Below are positions 1 to 6,372 of a DNA stretch of 11,804 nucleotides, piece after piece. Numbering within the stretch: the first letter of the stretch is position 1; each line of letters opens with the position of its first letter. The notes beneath the pieces are model-generated. The model was not told where the DNA came from. It saw only the letters and a list, made by a program, of their open reading frames with translations, and ran no database searches. This stretch comes from an uncultured Lachnospiraceae bacterium. GTDB taxonomy: Bacteria; Bacillota; Clostridia; Lachnospirales; Lachnospiraceae. The translations under genes and the position numbers were made by a program. The stretch lies in contig CAJUKA010000123.1 of assembly GCA_910586585.1 (NCBI GenBank), positions 1-11,804 on the forward strand, given 5' to 3'.

Positions 1-1076
1 TTAAGCCTAAAATCATTAGCCTCGTTATAATTTTTTGCGGAATTTAGGTTATAAGATGCGGCAAGGTATTCAACTGCCTGCGCCTCAGTTTGTATGTTAT
101 TGATAAGGTCAGCCGCCTGTAAAGCCATATCGACCTGCATCTGCTGCACTTTTGCATCGGTAAGTCTCTGGAATGCTTCTTCATCTAATGACAATGCGCC
201 GTTTTCATCAGACAGCAGCGCAAGGTATTCAAACCCCATATCACACAAAGACTGGTACTGATCAACACTGATTTTCCCATATTCATTATACGTGTCACGT
301 ATCTCGATAAGCCCGTCATAAGCGGATTTAATATCTCCAAGCTCGTTGCTTAACTGGCTTTTGTGTTTCTCGATATCCTCTGTGAGTGTTTCAAGTGCTT
401 CCAGCTGTTCCTCTGTGAAATCACCGTAAGGACTTTCAGCGAATGCCTTCTTAATGTTCTGGTATTCACCAGATATCTTTTCAAGACCGCTGACATATTC
501 CGCTGCCTGTTTTACAGCATCTTTGCCATCAAACATGGAAAGCTCAATATCAGCGTCTATCTTTTGGCCTTTGAGGAGTTTGTCAGCATAATCAGTGAGT
601 GCCTCTGGAGAGAGAATTGTTCCATCAGGAAGTATCGGTGTGACAATAACCTGTTTTTCTTCATTTCCAAAAGACTGTGCATAGAAAGAAGAGGATTCCA
701 GTTCTGTAGCATATCCTGCCGCCTGTATCTGGGATGCGTCAACAGATGGTCTTGTAATATTAATATGGCTCATGCGTCCATATTCTGCTTCCATAGTGTC
801 TGCAAGATTTTTGAGCTTTAACGCTTCACTGTTATAGTATGAATCCTGTAAATTCATCATGGACTGATACCATTGTGTAATGCTGAGATAATTCTTGTCG
901 CGTAAGCGTCCTAATTCATCCGCTTCATACTGGTATGCGCTCACCATGTTTCCATGAAGCGTCTTTTCTGCATCGGATATTTCCTCTGCATATTTTGTCA
1001 TATGTTCTTCTGAGTCTTTGAGATAGGTGTTGAGAAGTGTTTCTGACTGCGAGAAAAACTCGCGTTCGTTGATAAT
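1..1076 (-). CDS. Tail tape measure protein, exon 3 (C-terminal part, runs off the left edge)
   Basis: This reading frame is open from base 1076 to base 1 with no stop and gives 358 codons plus two bases. It has no start of its own: upstream, in the reading direction, lies a group I intron. The product begins IINEREFFSQSETLLNTYLKD and is rich in long polar helices (for example around EEISDAEKTLHGNM and LTEDIEKHKSQLSNELGD), as expected for the rod-like C-terminal half of a tape measure protein that sets phage tail length. Joining Gly740 of the exon 2 frame (LLDKG) directly to IINEREFF keeps the frame and gives a natural helix-turn-helix sequence. The first base of the exon was chosen because the preceding base is a G, as group I introns require, and because the alternative G at 1081 would shift the frame into stops. 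The 3' end of the gene is outside the window. Confidence 0.85.
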   Translation of the reverse strand, partial: MINEREFFSQSETLLNTYLKDSEEHMTKYAEEISDAEKTLHGNMVSAYQYEADELGRLRDKNYLSITQWYQSMMNLQDSYYNSEALKLKNLADTMEAEYGRMSHINITRPSVDASQIQAAGYATELESSSFYAQSFGNEEKQVIVTPILPDGTILSPEALTDYADKLLKGQKIDADIELSMFDGKDAVKQAAEYVSGLEKISGEYQNIKKAFAESPYGDFTEEQLEALETLTEDIEKHKSQLSNELGDIKSAYDGLIEIRDTYNEYGKISVDQYQSLCDMGFEYLALLSDENGALSLDEEAFQRLTDAKVQQMQVDMALQAADLINNIQTEAQAVEYLAASYNLNSAKNYNEANDFRL

Positions 1077-1297
1077 CAATCTGTTACTTTCGGGAATCAA
1101 CCCTACAGACTATGTAATTACATAGCGGCCAGTCATTTCTGGCTGGCTCTCGCATTTCATTTATTTGGGATTATTGTGCGAGTTCGGACTGGATCTTACT
1201 CCTCCCAGATAGGGTAGGAGAGTAACGGAACCTCATATGTTGCCATATAAGGTATTACAGTCTCTACGGATAAAGATTTTAGATTGGTTTAGATATC

Positions 1298-1324
1298 AAA
1301 AAAGCACCTGTATAAACAGATGCT
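1298..1324 (-). terminator. Intrinsic terminator inside the intron
   Basis: Read on the minus strand, AGCATCTGT, a four-base loop TTAT and ACAGGTGCT form a 9-bp stem with one mismatch, followed at once by TTTTTT. This is a textbook rho-independent terminator. It lies downstream of the two cargo genes and 12 bases before the second strand of P6, so it would end a cargo transcript. The same hairpin is also transcribed in the tape measure pre-mRNA, where it would be expected to stop some polymerases before exon 3. Confidence 0.75.
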
Positions 1325-1338
1325 ATAGTATACAAGTG

Positions 1339-1400
1339 ATGATAAAAGTACCTCATTAACACAAATTAAATCTGTATAGAAAAGAGTATGCTTTTATCAT
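1339..1400. other. Long inverted repeat in the P6 loop
   Basis: ATGATAAAAG (1339-1348) and CTTTTATCAT (1391-1400) are perfect 10-bp arms around a 42-base spacer. With the neighbouring terminator and the duplicated hairpins, they fill the roughly 265-base stretch between the 70-residue gene and the terminator. I see no gene in that stretch. The stem may help bring the distant halves of the ribozyme core together, or may mark the edge of the inserted cargo. Confidence 0.5.
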
Positions 1401-1410
1401 ATTGATTGTT

Positions 1411-1469
1411 CAAGAGACCCGAAGTCATTCAAACAACTTTATAAAAAAACAAGCGACTCAAGGTCATTC
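1411..1469 (-). repeat. Two copies of a 20-nt hairpin motif
   Basis: Positions 1411-1430 and 1450-1469 match at 16 of 20 bases. Read on the minus strand, each has the form GAATGAC, a short loop, then GTC and CTTG, so each can fold as a small GAC/GTC hairpin. One copy carries a TTCG-type loop (GACTTCGGGTC). They are spaced 39 bases apart, downstream of the cargo genes. The role is unknown: RNA stability, a protein-binding site or a duplicated intron peripheral element are all possible. Confidence 0.5.
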
Positions 1470-1590
1470 CGTTTTTTCATTGTTATATAATATCAAATGA
1501 ATAAGATATTGTCAAGTGAATTTTTACAAAACTTTTTAAGAATAATGGTATCAGCTATGTATACTTTCAATGCCAGCAGCAATATATAAG

Positions 1591-1803
1591 TTATTCACGT
1601 TTTTCAAAAATCAAAATATTTTTTTCGAAATATTTTTCTTCTTTTGGATTCAATATAATAAAATCAGAAAGTAATTTTTTTTTCTTGTCATGATTCATAG
1701 ATCGATTTATAATTTTCATTACTGCATTTGCAAAATTATAATTATCATTATCTATATATTTTACAACTGTTTGAAATGCGTCTATTTTAGAAATTTTATA
1801 CAT
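1591..1803 (-). CDS. Small intron-borne protein, 70 aa, unknown function
   Basis: The ATG overlaps the stop codon of the upstream 380-residue gene in the arrangement TAATG, and a strong GGGGGTG ribosome binding site (1817-1811) lies 7 bases before it. The two genes are therefore almost certainly translationally coupled and their products may work together. The protein (MYKISKIDAFQTVVKYIDND...) is basic, lysine-rich and has no transmembrane segment. The pattern FANAVMKIINRSMNHDKKKKLL suggests one or two helices, and the tail is FEKNILIFEKRE. I recognise no family. A short cytoplasmic partner, antitoxin or regulator of the membrane protein would fit the layout, but this is inference. The gene is very AT-rich, unlike the tape measure exons around it. 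Confidence 0.7.
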   Translation of the reverse strand: MYKISKIDAFQTVVKYIDNDNYNFANAVMKIINRSMNHDKKKKLLSDFIILNPKEEKYFEKNILIFEKRE

Positions 1804-2945
1804 TAAACATCACCCCCATATATTATATTCTGCAAATTACAAAAGCTATGCAAGTTATCAATTTTTTCTTGTAAATACTCTTCAAATTTTATATAATTTA
1901 AAATATAGAAGATTTTTTTGTATCTGGTTTCATTCTTTACAGATATTCCAAATGATAACACAGGAATGCCTTCTGTTTCAAAATTATAAAAAGTATATGT
2001 TAAATAGTCTTTCCAGATTGCTTTATTATGGCTTTTATAATCGAAATTATAATTTATACTTTTAATCAAAGCCCTTTTACACTCATATGACTTCATAATC
2101 ATATTATTCGTATTATTAGGAATAAACGTCATATCCTGTTTAACAATTTTTTTCCCAATTATTGCTATTAATTTATCATAACCATTTTTATCTTTATTAT
2201 AATATCTAAAATGTATTCTTATATCTGTAGAATTGCTATTAAAAATATTTGAAGAAATAATTGTTGAAAGAGACATCAAATATGCTCGTAAACTCCTAAA
2301 AGTAAACTCTCCTTCATCTAAATATTTTTTCTCAATTGCGTTCATTTCTAATATACAATTTGTAATGTCCCTAAAATATGAAGGGATCATTTCTATATAA
2401 TCATTAGTTACAACTATATTTGATTTCTCTGGAAGATGAAGTCTTACTTTTTTATTTCCAAGTTGTTCTAATTTATTAAATTCTTCTTTCAAATATAATT
2501 CTTTACCCTTTATAATTTGTTCCCGATTATCCAATTCATGTTCTTTGTTTTTCAGTATATTATAATCTAATTTTTCATCAATTTCCTTTTTCCTTTTATC
2601 TCGAAATTCTTTTACCCAAGAAGCTTGTCCAAATATTATATCTCTTAATCTTATTATATCATCATTTTCTTTATCTTTTATAATAAATGCTAAAAGTATG
2701 ATTAGTAAAAACGTAATAATTAAAAATGAAAACATACATGCTGCCATAGAGAATAAATTGATTATAGTATTGTTAATTTTAAATGTTTTATATAATATAA
2801 ACATACCAGCAAAATTCCCACTTCCTAGTATTATTTCAAGAAATACTTTCGATTTTCCATCACCATTGATATAATAATATACAAAAAATAACGCAAATAA
2901 CGCTCCTAAAGCTATATGCGCAAAAATAGATGATACTATTAACAT
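1803..2945 (-). CDS. Intron-borne membrane protein with coiled coil and possible GAF-like domain, 380 aa
   Basis: An ATG start follows an AGGCGG ribosome binding site and a promoter inside the intron. Residues 2-27 (IFAHIALGALFALFFVYYY), about 34-56 and 60-90 (LIITFLLIILLAFIIK) are three hydrophobic segments. Residues 92-165 are charged and heptad-like (KNKEHELDNREQIIKGKELYL), so probably a coiled coil. Residues about 175-375 form a soluble domain. The pattern DIRIHFRYYN, then KSYECKRALIKSIN, then GIPVLSFGISVKNETRY resembles the strand-helix order of GAF sensor domains, but I cannot confirm this by eye. The gene overlaps the next one by one base and lies wholly inside the P6 loop. Base composition is far more AT-rich than the tape measure exons, which suggests separate acquisition. 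It has no endonuclease motif. A superinfection-exclusion, sensor-effector or defence role is possible but unproven. Confidence 0.85.
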   Translation of the reverse strand: MLIVSSIFAHIALGALFALFFVYYYINGDGKSKVFLEIILGSGNFAGMFILYKTFKINNTIINLFSMAACMFSFLIITFLLIILLAFIIKDKENDDIIRLRDIIFGQASWVKEFRDKRKKEIDEKLDYNILKNKEHELDNREQIIKGKELYLKEEFNKLEQLGNKKVRLHLPEKSNIVVTNDYIEMIPSYFRDITNCILEMNAIEKKYLDEGEFTFRSLRAYLMSLSTIISSNIFNSNSTDIRIHFRYYNKDKNGYDKLIAIIGKKIVKQDMTFIPNNTNNMIMKSYECKRALIKSINYNFDYKSHNKAIWKDYLTYTFYNFETEGIPVLSFGISVKNETRYKKIFYILNYIKFEEYLQEKIDNLHSFCNLQNIIYGGDV

Positions 2946-2962
2946 TTGACCACCGCCTGTTA

Positions 2963-2992
2963 TTGGTATTATAATATACCATTATATACCAA
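2963..2992. promoter_or_regulatory. Dyad overlapping the cargo promoter (operator candidate)
   Basis: TTGGTAT (2963-2969) and ATACCAA (2986-2992) are perfect 7-bp arms, with inner arms ATAAT (2971-2975) and ATTAT (2981-2985). The dyad covers the -10 box and the spacer of the predicted promoter. A dimeric repressor bound here would block initiation, or the leader could form a hairpin. No cognate regulator can be named. Confidence 0.45.
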
Positions 2993-2995
2993 CAA
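2968..2995 (-). promoter_or_regulatory. Sigma-A-type promoter for the intron cargo genes
   Basis: TTGTTG (2995-2990) and a perfect TATAAT (2973-2968) are 16 bases apart, 23 bases upstream of the ATG of the 380-residue gene. The start site would fall just before the ribosome binding site, so the leader is short. This gives the cargo expression independent of late tail transcription. Confidence 0.6.
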
Positions 2996-3173
2996 TCGAC
3001 AGAATACTACAAAAACATAGAATATATTTTAATTGAATTATTGTCATGTTTCTAAGTTACTTTATTTTTCAATCTAAAATCAGTCTTTCCTCGGTCTTGA
3101 GCGTCCCATCGCCTTTTAACCGATATAGTTACTTTTATACATCCTGTATTACTACAGGAGAGGGCATTCGTCT

Positions 3174-5417
3174 ACCCTTGTCTAATAAATTCTGCAATTC
3201 CGCAAGCTTCTTTTTGTATTCCTCAAGCCATTTATCTTCTTCTTTTTTGCTGGAACCGCCGGATTTTTTGGATTTGGATTTTGATTCTGGGGAAAAGTTA
3301 ATTTCAGCCTTTTTAACCCCTGTATTTATTTTTGCCATTATATCATTAATAGCAGCATCTACATCTGTATGTCCGCTTGCAAGGTCATTTGCAACTGCTG
3401 TAGCTAATGCGGCACTTGCAGTATCACCATATGCAGATGCAAGGTCTCTTAATTTTCCTATCTTATCTTCAACACTCAGGTCGTTATTTCCAAAAGCAAT
3501 TTCTGCCGCTCTAAGGCTGTATATTTGCTGCTCAGTCAGTCCAGCCGCTTCCCCTTCTCCCAAGATAGCCACTAATTCATCATTTGTAGCATTTGTCAGG
3601 TCATATGCAGCCAGTATGGATTGCGCTTTTGCCTCTCTTAAAGCATTTAAGGCAATCTCATTTGCATTTGTAACACCCAATGATTCCAACATCTGCTCAA
3701 CTAATTGTGCCGTTTCTTGTGTCATTCCATCTGTAGCAGTAGTGGCATTGAGTATATCTGTTGCAAACGAATTAAACGCCTCTTGCACTTCATCAGCAGT
3801 AGAAGATGTGTCAGCCAGTACCATTGCAAGAGTTCCAAACTCTGAATAATCAATGTGAATTCCTAATTCTTCGTTTTCATTCAATTCATCTATTGCAGAT
3901 TTGATAGAGTCAAGCATGGATAAATCTACATTTTCAAGTGTAAACAATGGCTTGCCATTATCATCTGTTGTAAAGATATCCTGATATGCTGATTTGAGTG
4001 AATCGAAAGTTGGTTTGAGTTGGGTGTTAAGTTGTTTTATAGTGTCGGTGATGGAGCGTGAAGTGGATATTGATTCATTGGTATCTGCAACAGTATCCGA
4101 AGTATCCTCAGCTAATGCCGCAATTTCATTATAAAACTCTTTGAATGCGTTGGAACCTTCACCTGCGATAATCTCGCTTTCTTTGATTGCCTGATATAAT
4201 TTAGGGAACTGTTCCAGCATTTCTATGGATGATAATTCACCTGCTTTATACATGGAAACAAGTTCTTCTTTTGTTTTCTCAATACCTTCGGTGTTGAATA
4301 CAGAGTCAAATTCAAGACTGTTCCATGTAGCCGGACTATAATATTCATAAATCGCCTTCTGCATTGAAGAAAGATAATCATAAAACTCTTGCTCATCTTC
4401 TGTCAGATCACGAATACTTGCGATTTCAAAAATATTCTGCTTGTATTCTGACAGGGAAGACAAATATTCCTGTCCTTCTGACTTAACCAATTCTGTCAGA
4501 TCATTAATAAGATTCTCATATTCAGCAATTTCACTTTCGTCTGTCAGTTTAGCCTTTTCTTCATTAATATATTGAAGTGCTGATACAATATCGGTAATAT
4601 TTTCATAGTCAAGTTGTCCAGTACCGATATGACCATACGCCAACTGTTCTTTCATATCTGCTATTGATGTATTACCATACGAGCTTTTAAATTCCTTTTC
4701 GAATGTTTTCTCATTCTCTTTGTACAAATCTTCGGCAAATTCAAGCTGTGCATCCTGTTTTAGCTGTTTCTGTAATTCCAATTCTTTTGTAACTTCACGG
4801 AGCCTGTTCAATTCTTCTTGCTCTACCCATGTAGGATTAGGTGTATTTTCTAATTCCTCAATCTTGTTTTGGGTATTTTCTAATTCTGCCTCGACTTCCT
4901 GAAGTTCATTCTTTACACTCTCATAAGCTTCTTTTGTCTCTTGCAGCTTTTCTTTCTGCTCTTCAAGGGATACTGTCAGTGCATCATGCAGTTTGACACC
5001 ACCATAGATTGATGCACCAATGGCAGAGACTACAGCAGTAAACCATCCAATAGGGTTCGTTGCCATCCATGCAATCATAGATTTTGTTGCTGCCTTGATA
5101 GATAGACCTAAACCTTTGAACGCCGTGCCAAGTCCAAATGCGGAAGCAGTTGCTCCTGTTTGGGAAGCTGTGAGGGCGTTTGTGGTGATTACTTCTTGTA
5201 TTTCTGCGTCTGTTAATCCTCTTGCTGTCAGTATGGCTTTTATTTGTTCTGCATTCAATGATGATTGTGTGATTGCCATTTTCAGTGCATCTACAGAATA
5301 TTTATTAGCCAATAATCTAAGCTCATTTAATGATTGCCCATACATTAATGTACTAGAATTTAATATAACATTTATAGAATTTATAGCATTCAAAGATTCT
5401 CCTACAGTTCTTAATTG
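3174..5417 (-). CDS. Tail tape measure protein, exon 2
   Basis: This exon gives 748 codons. The frame runs from CAA at 5417 (QLRTVGESLNAINSINV...) to GGT at 3174 (LAELQNLLDKG), then enters the downstream intron, where it would stop after 12 foreign codons. A stop three codons further into the upstream intron shows the exon cannot extend much beyond 5417. A hydrophobic stretch, AATKSMIAWMATNPIGWFTA, followed by GASIYGG, is the membrane-active segment typical of tape measure proteins. It is followed by a long coiled coil (EEQKEKLQETKEAYESVKNE) and many Ser/Thr/Asp/Glu-rich helices. If the pre-mRNA were not spliced, translation could restart at TTG 5393 behind AGGAGA (5403-5398) and give a separate 752-residue protein. 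Splicing to exon 1 restores one frame. Confidence 0.85.
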
Positions 5418-5443
5418 CGTAAATATATGTCAAATGTTATAAT
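5415..5443 (+). promoter_or_regulatory. Near-consensus sigma-A promoter for the antisense gene
   Basis: TTGCGT (5415-5420), a 17-base spacer and a perfect TATAAT (5438-5443) point rightwards, opposite to the tape measure gene. The -35 hexamer straddles the inferred exon 2/intron border, since 5415-5417 are exon and 5418-5420 are intron, so the host site supplies half of it. Confidence 0.75.
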
Positions 5444-5475
5444 CATCTATATGACAGAAAGAAAGAGGTTTTTGT

Positions 5476-5874
5476 ATGTTACCAGAAATTGAAAAATTAT
5501 ATCAACAATATAATATCACCATAAAAGACATCAACACTATTCATCATTTTTGTGTTGCAAATCAAAAAGATGAAGCTATCAAATATATTCAACCTATAGT
5601 AGAATATAATTATCAAATCGCAGAAATGATAGTTGATAATTATATTGGTGAAAATATTAATCATATTAATGAACGCCAAACAATAATTCAAAACTATCAA
5701 GACCAAAAACAATTACAAGACCTACTTAACAAACCCAAATGTCCCACCTGTAACAGCACCAACTTAAAGAAAGTTTCTGCAACTTCTAAAGTTGTAAACA
5801 CTGCTGTATTTGGTCTTTTTGGGACAAAACGTTTTAAACAGTTCCATTGTAATAACTGTGGTTACGAATGGTAG
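5476..5874 (+). CDS. Zinc-ribbon protein, 132 aa, antisense within the intron
   Basis: This is the only gene in the window reading rightwards. The ATG follows AAAGAGG (5462-5468) by 7 bases and lies 32 bases after a near-consensus promoter. Residues 1-85 are mostly helical and polar (MLPEIEKLYQQYNITIKDIN...). The C-terminus is a four-cysteine zinc ribbon: C89-P-T-C92 and C125-N-N-C128, ending GYEW. Between the cysteine pairs lies a small hydrophobic patch (NTAVFGLFGTKRF) that could touch a membrane or a partner. Similar short C-terminal zinc ribbons occur in many Firmicutes and phage proteins of unknown role, so I assign no function. Its transcript is antisense to the tape measure intron and could interfere with it. 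No clear terminator follows, only T-rich DNA after the stop codon. Confidence 0.85.
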   Translation: MLPEIEKLYQQYNITIKDINTIHHFCVANQKDEAIKYIQPIVEYNYQIAEMIVDNYIGENINHINERQTIIQNYQDQKQLQDLLNKPKCPTCNSTNLKKVSATSKVVNTAVFGLFGTKRFKQFHCNNCGYEW

Positions 5875-6319
5875 TTTTTTAACTTTTTGCTTGTAATGTT
5901 ATACGTAAGAAAGTTATAAAACTCCGTATAACACTATACCTTAAAAGCAATTTCAATAAGGTAGAAATTACTCTGAGGATCGGTAGTCGATGAACATCCA
6001 TTCCTATTCAACCCTTTATTCCCTTTTACGGGGTTATTGGTTTAGGTTACATATCATAATCTTAGGAATGTGTGCTGCTGATTAAGCCTTGTTAATGATA
6101 CTTAGACGTACTCCATGTTTGCACACGGATTACCATATATCGAATATCCTGTTTTTTCTGCTTTCGCTACATTTACGTTTGCCGTTACCGGCTCCGCTTT
6201 AGTAAGATATTCATAAGCCCTTCCAGACAATTACTCCTCGTTGGTTTATTTTAGAACTCCCAATGCAGAGATTTGTACTAATGAACCATTTTATCATGTT
6301 CCTTATCTCTGTTAGCCCA

Positions 6320-6349
6320 ATTATAAAACTGTAGGAGAGATTTTATAAT
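6320..6349 (-). promoter_or_regulatory. Hairpin loop complementary to the downstream exon
   Basis: On the minus strand a 9-bp A/U stem (6349-6341 with 6328-6320) presents the loop UCUCUCCUACAG. Ten of these loop bases, plus two from the stem (6338-6327), are exactly complementary to AACUGUAGGAGA in exon 2 (5409-5398). That exon segment contains an AGGAGA ribosome-binding-site-like motif 4 bases before TTG 5393. The pairing could extend exon recognition beyond P10 or hide an internal translation start. Confidence 0.5.
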
Positions 6350-6372
6350 GCACCCTTATTTCAGGGTCAAGC

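Larger units (their letters stand above)
1077..3173 (-). ncRNA. Group I intron (2,097 nt) in the tape measure gene, with protein-coding cargo
   Basis: P1: exon AGGGU (3178-3174) pairs with internal guide GCCCU (3165-3161), giving the required U-G pair at the splice site. P10: the first exon 3 bases AUU pair with AAU (3168-3166), directly 5' of the guide. P2 is CCUGUA/UACAGG (3158-3143). P6: GAUUUUAGAUUG (3081-3070) is an exact 12-nt complement of CAAUCUAAAAUC (1286-1275), so everything between, including both genes, sits in the P6 loop. P7 is canonical: GAGACUG (1264-1258) with its bulged A pairs with CAGUCC (1191-1186), and J8/7 is AAGAUC (1197-1192). P9-type hairpins follow, including the palindrome CTATGTAATTACATAG (1110-1125). 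The last base is G (1077). The P3/P4 strands were not fully resolved. No LAGLIDADG, HNH or GIY-YIG gene is present. Class IA is likely by resemblance to T4 td, whose reading frame also lies in P6. Confidence 0.85.
5418..6372 (-). ncRNA. Group I intron (955 nt) in the tape measure gene, with an antisense gene
   Basis: The internal guide AUUGGGAGUUCU (6264-6253) pairs without interruption with the ligated exons AGAACUUU + CAAU, giving 8 bp of P1 with U-G at the splice site and 4 bp of P10. Both splice sites fall on codon boundaries and the intron ends in G. Core helices: P3 UUACU/AGUAA (6205-6201 and 5972-5968), P4 GCGGA/UCCGU (6197-6193 and 6129-6125), P6 GUGUGC/GCACAC (6126-6121 and 6075-6070), P8 AAUUUC/GAAAUU (5969-5964 and 5954-5949). 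P7 is GACUA (5988-5984, in UUCAUCGACUACC) with UAGU (5936-5933) in AAGGUAUAGUG. The last P7 position reads G where C is expected. A strong P9-like stem follows (5936-5925 with 5905-5894). The long P1 domain contains three hairpins. No homing endonuclease gene is present. Confidence 0.8.

Noticed and set aside
1076..1081. 3' splice site after the G at 1081 instead of 1077
   Set aside because: It would also leave AUU for P10, but it shifts exon 3 out of frame into stops, whereas 1077 keeps the frame.
3046..3849. A 267-codon plus-strand frame over the exon 2 end
   Set aside because: It is a shadow of the tape measure frame on the other strand: serine- and alanine-rich, without start signals and crossing the splice site.
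6351..6368. ACCCU/AGGGU hairpin as P1 of the 955-nt intron
   Set aside because: It would put the splice site after an in-frame stop codon and give a U-A rather than a U-G pair. The GGAGUUCU guide gives a longer P1, an adjacent P10 and the correct frame.
5418..6372. Group II intron or IStron as an explanation for the insertion
   Set aside because: There is no GUGYG start at the splice site, no domain V, no reverse transcriptase and no TnpA or TnpB gene. The P3, P4, P6, P8 and guide pairings fit group I better.
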